Shown here piece after piece: positions 16,299 through 24,429 of a DNA stretch of 51,638 bases. The first letter of the stretch is position 1. The number at the start of each line of letters is the position of its first letter. The DNA is from Polyangiaceae bacterium (GTDB taxonomy: Bacteria > Myxococcota_A > Polyangia > Polyangiales > Polyangiaceae). The position numbers were made by a program, and so were the translations under genes. A model generated the notes under the pieces. It worked only from the letters and a program-made list of their open reading frames with translations, searched no databases and was not told the DNA's origin. The DNA is taken from positions 1-51,638 of the forward strand of contig JAQSWN010000014.1 of NCBI GenBank assembly GCA_029266615.1. The letters run 5' to 3'.

Positions 16299-17624
16299 TC
16301 ACTTGATCTTGGCCGCGGCAGCTACCTTCACGCTCGCATCGAGCGAGGCCTTGAAGTTGCCAGCCGCTTCCGCGACAGCCGCGCCGATCGGAATCAGGCA
16401 AGCCGTCGCCTTGACGCTCAGGTCGCCCGCGTTGCCCGCGATCTTGCCGCTCGCGTTCACGGTGCCTTCGATGCCCGCGGTGAAAGCCGCGCCGCGTGCC
16501 TTGAGCACGACGATGAGGTTCGGCAGGTTGGCGCGCAGCGAAGCGAGGCCGGCCTCGATCTTCACCTGCGCATCCGCGCTGGCGTTACCCGTGACGTCGT
16601 AGGCGACGTTGAGAGACGGCGGCTGGCACTCGGCCTTCGCGCTGGCGCTCGCCGAGCAGTTCGCCTTGCAGTCAGCGTCGGCCTTGCAGCTGAGCTCCGC
16701 CTTGCCACCTTCGCACTTGGGCGCTTCGAAGTCGCCCTCGCACTTGCCGTCGCAGGTGAACTTCACGCCCGCCTTCGCCTCGCACGTCGCGCTGCAGCTG
16801 CCTTCGCAGGTACCGGAGCAATCCACCTTCGCGCCGGCCTTGGCCGTGCACTTGCCCTCGCACTTGCCCTGACAGGTGCCGTCCGCCTGAACGCCGGAGC
16901 CGCTGTTCGCGGTCCCGTCCACCGTGCAGGTACCTTCGCAGGTGCCGTCACAGTCGACAGTGGCGCCGGCTTCCGCCGTGCAGCTGCCGGAGCATTCACC
17001 CATGCAGGTGCCCGTGCAAGACACGTCCACGCCGCCCTCGGCCTCGCAGGAACCGCTGCACTCGACGGTGAGCTTGCCCCCCGTGCACTTCGGCGGCGTC
17101 GCCATCGCGTCGCACTCGGCCTCGACGGTGCAGCCGCCTTCGCACGACGCCTGCGCGTCGATCGAAGCGGTGCAGACCGGGGGCTGGAAATCCACGCTGA
17201 GGGTACCCTTGACCTCGGCGGATGCACCGAAGGTGGCGTCGATCTGCGTGGTGGCAAGGTTGCAGAGAGCAGTGACGCGGTCCGCGCCGGTCTTGGCGGC
17301 GGCGGCGTCCGTGTCGGCCTTCTTGGCGCCGAGGTCGCGCGCGATGTTCTCGCAAGCGATGCCGACGTCCGTCAGCGCGCCGCTGGCTACGGCGGCGAGG
17401 TCCGCGCTGGCCTGGGCGAGAGCGGAGTACTGGCCCTTGATCTCGCCGTCGAGCTCGAAATCAACGCCCCTCAGATCGGCGCCGACCACGAACTCCGAGC
17501 AGCAGAGGCCATCCTGCGCTTTCGAGAGGGGATTGTCCTCACCGCAGCCGGTCGTCAGCGTAGCGACGGCGAGGCCGGTGAGGGCGAGGGCGGACAGGGG
17601 CTGGAAGCGAAATAGTTTGCTCAT
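16299..17624 (-). CDS. Exported lipoprotein with dense CxGxC cysteine repeats
   Basis: The protein is 441 residues from ATG 17624, with a strong AGGAG 7 nt upstream. A lipoprotein signal is seen (ALALTGLAVATLTTGC), then CCSEF and an alpha-helical Ala-rich region to about residue 140. Residues ~150-320 are a Cys-rich repeat array built on SCTGTC, GECSGSC, VDCDGTCEGTC, GKCEGKC and VDCSGTCEGSC, with roughly 30 Cys and recurrent AxAGAxVxC spacers. The Ala-rich C-terminal ~110 residues probably form helices. I do not recognise a named family; the spacing suggests either extensive disulfides or metal sulfur sites. It has its own promoter region and intrinsic terminator, so it is a monocistronic, probably well expressed gene. 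Confidence 0.8.
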   Translation of the reverse strand: MSKLFRFQPLSALALTGLAVATLTTGCGEDNPLSKAQDGLCCSEFVVGADLRGVDFELDGEIKGQYSALAQASADLAAVASGALTDVGIACENIARDLGAKKADTDAAAAKTGADRVTALCNLATTQIDATFGASAEVKGTLSVDFQPPVCTASIDAQASCEGGCTVEAECDAMATPPKCTGGKLTVECSGSCEAEGGVDVSCTGTCMGECSGSCTAEAGATVDCDGTCEGTCTVDGTANSGSGVQADGTCQGKCEGKCTAKAGAKVDCSGTCEGSCSATCEAKAGVKFTCDGKCEGDFEAPKCEGGKAELSCKADADCKANCSASASAKAECQPPSLNVAYDVTGNASADAQVKIEAGLASLRANLPNLIVVLKARGAAFTAGIEGTVNASGKIAGNAGDLSVKATACLIPIGAAVAEAAGNFKASLDASVKVAAAAKIK

Positions 17625-17941
17625 GCGAAGACTCCTTAAATAGTGACCAAGTGAGAAAGCGCCTGACCATGGAAGACGGGCTCCCCTCGTGCGGTGCATC
17701 CTCTTGCCGAAAACTCGGACGGCGAGATTAGACCAAGAGCGTGCACGAGCGAAACCCCTACGACACGACGCCCACCATGATTGCCGGGCCGTCGCGTTAG
17801 ACGCTAGCCGTCAGCTAGGCATGCAAACGCCGTCAGGACGCTGCTTCCGCCGCGGTTATGCGGCACAACTACATGTAGTCTGCAGGCGATGGTCAGGCGG
17901 CCGAACACATGACAGCCATGTCGCGGTTCGAAGTGCAACGC
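17625..17941. promoter_or_regulatory. 317-bp upstream region of the Cys-rich lipoprotein gene with palindromes
   Basis: No gene is seen here. It holds the 12-bp perfect palindrome ACTACATGTAGT (17868-17879) and, near 17900-17930, an ACATG/CATGT inverted repeat nested in a CGAAC/GTTCG pair. The first could be a dimeric regulator site; the second may be the 3' hairpin of the neighbouring Cys-rich gene ending at 17942. The AGGAG ribosome-binding site is at 17632-17636. No convincing -35/-10 pair was found. Confidence 0.4.
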
Positions 17942-19075
17942 TCAGCGAGAGCCCCAGCAGCCGATCTGTAGCGAGGAGCCGAGCAAGCCGTCGGTCGCGC
18001 TATTCGCGGCGTAGCAGGTGTTGAACAAGGTCGAGCTCTCGTCCGCGATGCAAAGGACGTCGAGCCCACCGGGCGACTCAGGGCAGCCGCCGTCGCTACA
18101 AGTCAGCGAGGCGTCGACCTTCTCGCACGCGCACTGAGTGTTCAGGTTGATGCACCAACTCTCGCCGGTAAATTGCGAGGTAGCGCACGCTCCTCCGGGG
18201 CAGTCGGCGTCGCTGCGGCACGGCTCGCAAACTTCGCCTTTGCCATGGCACGCGCCGAAGCGATGCCCGCAGGTGGGGACGCCGAGGTCGGCGTCGAAAG
18301 TGCGGCATTCGCTGGCGTTTCCCCAGGGGCACGAGCGCACGTTCGGATCACAGAGCTTCGTGCAGATCTTTTCTCCGCTGCCGTCTTTCGCGCAGACCTG
18401 GTTGGGGACCGCCAAGCAATCCGCGTCCGTCTCGCACGGCGAGCAGAACTCGCGCTTTTGGCACACGCTCTGCTCCACCCCGCCGAGGTCGCTGCAGCGG
18501 TACTTCTCGAGCTCGCCAATTTGATCCGTGGGCACGCAGCGGCTGTCCGCCGGCACGCCCGCAACTCCGCACGCGTCCTCGCACGGGTTGCGACGGACGA
18601 CGCCGCAGTAGTAGCCGTCGGCGCAATCACGGTCCGTGCTGCAGTCCACGCTGCAGTACGCGTCCAAGTCGCCCGCACCGGCGCCGAGGCAAACCGCGCC
18701 CTCCGCGCACTCGTCCCCGCTCGGGCAAGCCGTGTACAGCTCCCCCGGCGTCGGCGGCTCTTCGTCCCTCACACAGAAAGACCGACGCTCTTGCCCAACG
18801 GTCACATTGTCGCAATGACCTACCTCGGCGCAGTCGGCGTGGGTGCGGCACTCGTAGCTGCACTCGCCGTTCACACAGCCGAAACCGTGCGCTTCGTCGC
18901 ACTCGCTGGCTTCTTGGCACGGCGTGTAGCGCCCGCTGGACGGCTCCTCTTCGGCCGAATCGTCCGCGCCGCAACCGCTGATGAGCGCCGTGGTGCCGAG
19001 CGAAAGCCAAAAAACCGCGGCAAGCCCGCGAGCAATCGTCCCAAGGGAAGAGCGGTTCTTGACGTTCTGAGTCAC
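17942..19075 (-). CDS. Cys-rich exported lipoprotein (CxxDxDC-type repeats)
   Basis: The protein is 377 residues from GTG 19075, with GAAGG about 8 nt upstream; a longer in-frame extension is a shadow of the divergent gene. The signal peptide ends in a lipobox (TTALISGC). The mature protein carries more than 40 Cys in spaced modules such as TPCQEASECDE, CRTHADCAEVGHC, CSTDRDCADGYYC, CETDADCLAVPNQVC and CRSDADCPGGAC. Such DxDC modules are typical of exported myxobacterial proteins and imply many disulfides. No catalytic domain is visible. It is transcribed divergently from a thioredoxin-fold lipoprotein gene only 42 bp away, so the two promoters must overlap and may be co-regulated. Confidence 0.8.
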   Translation of the reverse strand: MTQNVKNRSSLGTIARGLAAVFWLSLGTTALISGCGADDSAEEEPSSGRYTPCQEASECDEAHGFGCVNGECSYECRTHADCAEVGHCDNVTVGQERRSFCVRDEEPPTPGELYTACPSGDECAEGAVCLGAGAGDLDAYCSVDCSTDRDCADGYYCGVVRRNPCEDACGVAGVPADSRCVPTDQIGELEKYRCSDLGGVEQSVCQKREFCSPCETDADCLAVPNQVCAKDGSGEKICTKLCDPNVRSCPWGNASECRTFDADLGVPTCGHRFGACHGKGEVCEPCRSDADCPGGACATSQFTGESWCINLNTQCACEKVDASLTCSDGGCPESPGGLDVLCIADESSTLFNTCYAANSATDGLLGSSLQIGCWGSR

Positions 19076-19117
19076 GCGGGTACCTTCATACCAAGCTTTT
19101 TGCCCTCGAGGTCGAAC

Positions 19118-19843
19118 ATGCGCGCCCGCTTCCCTGCGAAAACTGCTCGGCTCTCGTTCTTGGGCGTCATCCTCGCTGCGTGCTCTAGCGCCCCCATCGA
19201 TGACGAGCCCTCGAATGCTGCCACCGCGGGCAGCAGCGCGGTCGGTGTCGCCGGCAGCGCGTCTACCTCGGCGGGCGAGCCTGTAACACCCGGGGGTTAT
19301 CGAAAGCGCAACTACCCGGCGGGCCCGTATGGCACCGGCCTCGGGGCAACGCTTGCGGACTACTCGTTCCTCGGCTGGCACGACCCCGTCGCGGTCGACT
19401 ACGACGACACCAAGCTCGAGGAGGTGAGCCTCTCCGAGTATTACGACCCGGACGGCGCCAAAGGCATCAAGCTCATCTGGATCAACGCGTCGGCCGTCTG
19501 GTGCTCGGTGTGCCGCACGGAGATGAAAGACATCAAGAACAACGGCGTGCGCGCGGAGTTCGCTCCCAAGGGCGTGCAGATGCTCGTCACCTTGTTCGAG
19601 GACAAGAACAGCGGTCCCGCCAAGCCTTCGGACCTGCGCAATTGGGGCCGCGCCCCCGCCCACCTCATCGACTTCCCGCTCGTGCTCGATCCGGGCTTCA
19701 AGCTCGGCGCCTTCTTCACGTCGGACGCGACGCCTCTCAACATGCTCGTGGACGCGCGCACGATGAAGGTCGTCGACGCAACGATGGGCTACTCGCTGGA
19801 TTATTGGCAGCAAGTCGACAAACTCCTGGCCAAGCTCGAGTGA
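19118..19843 (+). CDS. Thioredoxin-fold lipoprotein 2 (WCSVC type)
   Basis: The protein is 241 residues. A lipobox (SFLGVILAAC) is followed by a Ser/Ala-rich tether of about 40 residues. The domain opens with LSEYYDPDGAKGIKLIWIN and carries AVWCSVCRTEM as redox centre at about residues 125-130. The cis-Pro loop sits in DATPLNMLVDARTMKVV. The same landmarks recur in the lipoprotein encoded at 24430-25074, so the two are paralogues. The TGA overlaps the GTG of the next gene by GTGA, indicating translational coupling to a second thioredoxin-like protein. I infer outer-membrane or periplasmic redox activity; the partner is unknown. Confidence 0.82.
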   Translation: MRARFPAKTARLSFLGVILAACSSAPIDDEPSNAATAGSSAVGVAGSASTSAGEPVTPGGYRKRNYPAGPYGTGLGATLADYSFLGWHDPVAVDYDDTKLEEVSLSEYYDPDGAKGIKLIWINASAVWCSVCRTEMKDIKNNGVRAEFAPKGVQMLVTLFEDKNSGPAKPSDLRNWGRAPAHLIDFPLVLDPGFKLGAFFTSDATPLNMLVDARTMKVVDATMGYSLDYWQQVDKLLAKLE

Positions 19844-20385
19844 GCTCACTTTCGCCAGTCGCGCTACTCACGTCACTCGGCCTCGGCCTCGGCCTCGTCG
19901 CGTGCGGGCCCGCGTCGCCGAGCGTGACGCCCGTCACCGTCGCGGAGCCCAGCGGCGCCGCTCGCCCGCCCGACTTCGAGCTGCCTCGGCTGGATGGCGG
20001 GAGCGAACGCTTGTCCTCCCACTTCGGTAAAGACGTCGTGCTCATCGACTTTTGGGCGACGTTTTGCAAGCCGTGTCTCCGCGCGATGCCAGATTTGGAC
20101 GCGCTGTATCGCGCCCGCAAGGAGCGAGGCTTCGTGGTGCTCGGCGTTTCAATCGACGGCCCCGGCTCCAGCGCGGACGTGCAGGCGGAGGTGTCGCGGC
20201 TCGGCGTCACGTTCCCCATCCTGCTCGATCAAGAAAGCCGAGCCGTCGCCCTCTACAACCCGCGCGCGTCCGCCCCCTTCAGTGTGCTCATCGGCCGCGA
20301 CGGGCGCGTCCTCGCTCAGCGCGAAGGCTACACGACCGGCTCGCACGACGCCCTCGAGCGCGACGTGGACGCCGCCCTCCGTTAG
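19840..20385 (+). CDS. TlpA/ResA-like thioredoxin lipoprotein 3
   Basis: The protein is 181 residues from a GTG that overlaps the previous stop codon (GTGA). The lipobox is LGLGLVACG. This is the most canonical redoxin of the set: RPPDFELPRLDGG, VVLIDFWATFCKPCLRAMPD with the CxxC active site at about residues 75-78, GFVVLGVSIDG, FPILLDQE, and the cis-Pro region SAPFSVLIGRDG. The family (TlpA/ResA/DsbE-like) reduces disulfides outside the cytoplasm, for example in cytochrome c maturation, but no cytochrome biogenesis gene is nearby. It is convergent with the metallophosphoesterase gene, and their stop codons overlap in the four bases TTAG. Confidence 0.85.
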   Translation: MSSLSPVALLTSLGLGLGLVACGPASPSVTPVTVAEPSGAARPPDFELPRLDGGSERLSSHFGKDVVLIDFWATFCKPCLRAMPDLDALYRARKERGFVVLGVSIDGPGSSADVQAEVSRLGVTFPILLDQESRAVALYNPRASAPFSVLIGRDGRVLAQREGYTTGSHDALERDVDAALR

Positions 20386-21470
20386 TCGACTTTGATCACC
20401 TCCTGCGACGTGATCCCCACGCCGGGAGTGGCCGTGAACCGCATGACGTGGCGTCCGATGCGATCGAAGCGCTCCGGGATGGCGCCGCCGCCGCCCGAGA
20501 TGAACGCAGGGATGCCGGCGTTGTCGAACGAGTAGTAGGAGTGCACGTGACCGTAGAGCGTGAGGTCGACGCGCCCCTCCGCCAGCCGCCCGAGGAGCTT
20601 GGCGGCCTCGCTGCGGCTCGCCCAGGAGCCATTGCGAACGCCGATCGGATCGATGGGAGGGATGTGCATGGCGACCACGTGCACATCGTTCCGCGCCGCC
20701 GAGAGCCAATCCTCGAGCCACTCGAAGGCGGTGGGGTCCAGGCTCGCGCTCGCGTCGTCCAGCAGGGTGAAGGCGACGCCGTGGAAGCGGAACTGAAAAT
20801 TGCCGCGCCCGAAATACTCGTAATAAAGTACCGGGTTCGTGCCCAGCTCGTGGTTGCCGAGCGTGGTGAAGTAGGGAACACGCAGCCGCAGGAGCTCGCG
20901 CTGAAATCGCTCCAGCTCCGCGCGCGTGCCGCGCTCTGTGAGGTCGCCCGCGCCCAGCAGGAATCTCACGTCTTCTAGCTCGTTGACCTTGTCGTACACG
21001 TCGCCCACCCGGTCGATGGCTTCTTGTACGTCCGATAGCAGCGCGAAGCGGAACGGCTCCGTTGAATTCTGATCGGGAGCGGCGACGGCGAGGCGGGTCT
21101 CGCCACCAGGGACGGCGAGGCGGTACCGCTTGCGGGTCAGCACATCGCTGTCGTCTCCGGCCGTGAGGGTCGCGTTGCCCGACTGCACGGTGAGCTCCGC
21201 GTCGGTCAGGCGGTTTTGGATCTCGACCGAGAGCTCGCGCGCTCGCTCAGCGCGCAGGGTGAGCTCGTACGCGGGGGCGCTGCCCCACAGGACGAGCTCG
21301 GTATCCGAGACCAGGCGTACGGCCGCGAGTCCCTCCGCCACCTCGACCGCGACGCCCGCGGCTTCGGCGCTTCCGACCGCTCGGTCTTGCTCGACGCGCT
21401 CTTCGCTCGGTCGCAAGCAGGAGAGGGCCAGCCCGCCGGAGATGAGCCAAATATAGCGAGAAAGTCTCAT
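20382..21470 (-). CDS. Exported calcineurin-like metallophosphoesterase
   Basis: The protein is 362 residues from ATG 21470, which overlaps the upstream stop (ATGA). A signal peptide, possibly a lipoprotein one (GGLALSC), is followed by a ~110-residue N-terminal beta-domain like those of purple acid phosphatase-type enzymes. The catalytic domain shows SDVQEA, GAGDLTERG, TLGNHELG, VVAMHIPP and LYGHVHSYYS. Four of the five metal motifs are intact. The first, normally DxH, reads DVQ, so one metal ligand is changed. Substrates of this superfamily are phosphomono- or diesters; none can be named here. It is the last gene of a five-gene minus-strand operon. Confidence 0.87.
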   Translation of the reverse strand: MRLSRYIWLISGGLALSCLRPSEERVEQDRAVGSAEAAGVAVEVAEGLAAVRLVSDTELVLWGSAPAYELTLRAERARELSVEIQNRLTDAELTVQSGNATLTAGDDSDVLTRKRYRLAVPGGETRLAVAAPDQNSTEPFRFALLSDVQEAIDRVGDVYDKVNELEDVRFLLGAGDLTERGTRAELERFQRELLRLRVPYFTTLGNHELGTNPVLYYEYFGRGNFQFRFHGVAFTLLDDASASLDPTAFEWLEDWLSAARNDVHVVAMHIPPIDPIGVRNGSWASRSEAAKLLGRLAEGRVDLTLYGHVHSYYSFDNAGIPAFISGGGGAIPERFDRIGRHVMRFTATPGVGITSQEVIKVD

Positions 21471-22561
21471 CGTAGGTTTTTGCCTTGTCGGTAAACGAGG
21501 GAAGCGCCGGCGAGATAAGCGGAGCCGGCTTGGGCGTCGAGCGCGACGCCCAAGCTCTCGGTGGCGAACCAGCGCAAGGTGGTCCCGAAGTGCCCGGCTA
21601 CGCCGCTGCCCAAACCGCTCAGCTTGAGGCCGGCGACGTAGTCGTCGTGACGGTGGTCGTAGTAGACGAGCCATTCGCTCCCCGGCGCGCTCCGGCCGCG
21701 CAGGGTGACGCCGAAGCCGATGCGCGCGAGCAGCAGGTGCTCGATGTCGTGCGGCACCGACAGGCCTTGAAGGTCGTAGTCGAGCCGACCGATGCCGTAC
21801 CCGAGACCGAGCTCGACGAACGAGCCGCGCAGCGTTCGCCCGAGGCGGCCCATGTCGTAACGAGCATCCACGGAGAGCTCCGCGGAGCCTTTGCTGAAGT
21901 GCTCGGGCCGATGTCGTTGATGCACGAAGCCGACCGTGACATCCACGAAGCTTTGATCGCGCGGACGGAGCTCGTACACGTTGCCCGCGAGCCGGTACTG
22001 ACCTTCGACGCGGTAGCGCGCGGTGTCGCCGGCGGTGGAAAACATGCCGGAGGGCGTGAGCCGAAACGGGCCAATTTGACGGGAAACGCGCTGATAGAGA
22101 AAGTCCGTATGCGCAAATTGCGGGTCGTGGACGCGCCGGTAGCCAAGCTCCGTTTCCCAGCGGGTGGGGCCGCGGTACCGCGACAGCGCCGCGTCTCCGT
22201 CGCGGCTGGTGGTGCCGTAAATGTCCGCCAAATACGACGTCGAGAACAAGCCGAAGCCGGCGATGGTCGTGCCTGCCGCCGGACCCACGAAGTAGCGCGA
22301 GGCACCGGTGAACACGATTGTCAGCCCGCCTCCCAAGAACAAGCCGAGCCCGATGCTCTCCATGAGCAGCAGGTTCTTCGCGGTCTTGCTCTCGCCGAGG
22401 GCGAAGTGCCCCGCTCCATGGACGACCACGCCGGGAACGACGGCGGCGGCCGTGGGCAGCGCGCGTGACTTTTGGGGAGGCGCGTCGTCGCTGCGGCGCG
22501 CTTGAGCGTTCGCGACGCTGCCATGCAACAAGAGGAGTAACCCGAGCGCGATTGACCGCAT
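21467..22561 (-). CDS. Outer-membrane beta-barrel-like exported protein
   Basis: The protein is 364 residues from ATG 22561, which shares one base with the upstream stop (TGATG). The signal peptide ends at SVANAQA. A Gly-rich hydrophobic stretch (GLGLFLGGGLTIVF) follows. The rest alternates polar and hydrophobic residues in amphipathic strands of 8-12 residues, such as RWETELGYRRV, GLGYGIGRLDYDL and GHFGTTLRWFATESLG. This is the look of a small outer-membrane barrel, though the last residue is Arg, not aromatic. I do not recognise a named family. The tight overlap with the genes on both sides says it works with the large barrel protein and the phosphoesterase. Confidence 0.72.
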   Translation of the reverse strand: MRSIALGLLLLLHGSVANAQARRSDDAPPQKSRALPTAAAVVPGVVVHGAGHFALGESKTAKNLLLMESIGLGLFLGGGLTIVFTGASRYFVGPAAGTTIAGFGLFSTSYLADIYGTTSRDGDAALSRYRGPTRWETELGYRRVHDPQFAHTDFLYQRVSRQIGPFRLTPSGMFSTAGDTARYRVEGQYRLAGNVYELRPRDQSFVDVTVGFVHQRHRPEHFSKGSAELSVDARYDMGRLGRTLRGSFVELGLGYGIGRLDYDLQGLSVPHDIEHLLLARIGFGVTLRGRSAPGSEWLVYYDHRHDDYVAGLKLSGLGSGVAGHFGTTLRWFATESLGVALDAQAGSAYLAGASLVYRQGKNLR

Positions 22562-24426
22562 CAAAACCTCAGCGCGACGTCGAGCCGCACGCCTTCGAAG
22601 GGGGGATAGAGTCGACAGATGCCGCCCACGCAGCGCAGCGCGCCACGCCGTTGACCGGCGAACAGGGCGACGCGGGTGGCCGGCGTCGGACGGTGCGAAA
22701 TTTCCACGTTGAAATAGCGGTGGGGAACGCCCGGGCGCGTATCGTATTCGGCGCCCAAACCGATGCTGGAGTGCTCTGCCCACTCCAGGCCGAGCACCTC
22801 TTCGCCCTCCGACCAGGGCACCCCTGGGCCGCCCTCGGCTTGGGCGCGCCTTCGGTGCCGACCGGTGAGGCTGACACTGAAGTCCTCCGACAGCGGTAGC
22901 TCGAAGACGTGACGCAGGTAACCCTCCGTGTAGAACAAGTGGGACACAGAGCCGCTCGGCAAAACGAGCTCGCGCTCGGCGCGGTCCAGGCGGCCGCCAA
23001 GCGTTACCTCCAGGTGCCGGCGGCGATCACGCGAGTCGAGCGCAAAACCGGACGACACGTCGTACACACGGTTCAGCTGCTCGGTCGTGATGCGGCAGGT
23101 CTCGTTCGCGCCCGACTCCGCGTACGTTACGTAATGGGACGCGCTGCCGAGCGCGCGTACGCCGCGGCGGAGCGTGAAGTCCCCGCGTAACCGCGCGCCG
23201 GTGACGCACGTGTTCATGCGCTCGAACTCCGTGTCGTTGTCTTCCAGCTCCGTCGTGGGCACTTGATTGTACGAAAGGCTCGAGAATTCGCGCGCGCGAG
23301 AGAGCTTCACGTTGCCGGAGAGCGGAAAGAGGCGACGGTAGTGGCGCGCCTCCAAGGTCAGCGCGACGTCCTTCGGGGTGTACGACGCGCTCGCGTAAAG
23401 GCCGTAGCCGGGGTCGATGCGCGTCGTTTGGCCTCGCTCCCCGAGGTGCTGAAACGCAAGCTCGCCGTACAGCGAGAGATCGGGCAGCACGCGCGTGAGC
23501 TCCAGGGACTCGCTGAGGGTGAGGACGCGTCCGGCGCTGCGCACGATGTCTTCGCTCAGAGGCGCGTCGCGGAAGAGCGCGGAGCCTTGGGTCGCAAGCT
23601 TCCAGCGCTCCCCCGAAATCTCGAGCTGCCCGGCGGCGATGCGGTCGGGCGCGTAGCCGCAGGTGGCGCTGGTCTGGCAGTCGCCGGTGAGGGGAGCGAA
23701 GTCCGTGGCGATGGCGCGCGGCATCCCCGCTTCTGTGACCGTCGCGAGCGCGTCCCTGCTGGCGTGAACGCCCAGGTAACGACCGCTCGCTTCATCGATA
23801 CGTAGCGGGTTGAGCTCGCCGCCCAGGGCCGTGACCTTCACGCCGACGGGGCCGGGACGGGTCAACGTGAGCCGCGCGCCGCGAATCGTCGTGTCGCTGC
23901 CCAGCTCGTCGCGCTTGCGCACACTGAGCACGATGCCGCGGCCGAGCTGTGCGCTCGCGTCGCCGAGGGTCGCCTCCAGGCCCGGCCGCGAGTACGTCAG
24001 GTAATATTTCGACGGATAGACCCAGTCGATGAAGCGATTGGATAGCTCGACCCCCGCTTCGTCCAGCTTGTTGCGAAAGTAGCCGGCGGCGTTGTCGCGT
24101 GGGGCCTCGTTCGTCAAATCGAGCGCGAGCCGGGTCGCGTTCGGCGACGCATAGAACCACACGTTGTCCACCCGCGTTCCGAGGCTGAAGTTGCCGCGCG
24201 TCGCCTGCGCGCTGAGCCGATTGTAAACGAGCCCGAAGTCGTCGTTGGCACGCGTCGCGACCTGGTTCGGCTTCGAGTCCCGATTGTCGAAGTTGTAGTA
24301 AACGCTGGTGCTCTCCGTCACGTCGACGCGGACTGGCTCACCGGCGAGCTTTCCCGGCTCCAGCGCGCGTGCCGACGGCGCGAGCAGCGCGGCCGAGAGC
24401 CCCAGCGCAGCCAGCCAGGAGCGCAT
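22561..24426 (-). CDS. Large outer-membrane beta-barrel protein (DUF6029-like)
   Basis: The protein is 621 residues, with a signal peptide ending SARALE. The mature N-terminus reads STSVYYNFDNRDSK, and amphipathic beta-strands run over the whole length to a C-terminal Phe (VRLDVALRF), the classical outer-membrane assembly signal. The opening YYNFDN and overall size recall the DUF6029 family of myxobacteria and Bacteroidetes; this is from memory and unverified. About six Cys occur, including a pair in TGDCQTSATCGY and one in CVGGICRL, unusual for a barrel. It begins 3 nt after the stop of thioredoxin lipoprotein 4, so barrel and redox protein are made from adjacent coding regions of one message. 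Confidence 0.8.
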   Translation of the reverse strand: MRSWLAALGLSAALLAPSARALEPGKLAGEPVRVDVTESTSVYYNFDNRDSKPNQVATRANDDFGLVYNRLSAQATRGNFSLGTRVDNVWFYASPNATRLALDLTNEAPRDNAAGYFRNKLDEAGVELSNRFIDWVYPSKYYLTYSRPGLEATLGDASAQLGRGIVLSVRKRDELGSDTTIRGARLTLTRPGPVGVKVTALGGELNPLRIDEASGRYLGVHASRDALATVTEAGMPRAIATDFAPLTGDCQTSATCGYAPDRIAAGQLEISGERWKLATQGSALFRDAPLSEDIVRSAGRVLTLSESLELTRVLPDLSLYGELAFQHLGERGQTTRIDPGYGLYASASYTPKDVALTLEARHYRRLFPLSGNVKLSRAREFSSLSYNQVPTTELEDNDTEFERMNTCVTGARLRGDFTLRRGVRALGSASHYVTYAESGANETCRITTEQLNRVYDVSSGFALDSRDRRRHLEVTLGGRLDRAERELVLPSGSVSHLFYTEGYLRHVFELPLSEDFSVSLTGRHRRRAQAEGGPGVPWSEGEEVLGLEWAEHSSIGLGAEYDTRPGVPHRYFNVEISHRPTPATRVALFAGQRRGALRCVGGICRLYPPFEGVRLDVALRF

Positions 24427-24429
24427 CGA

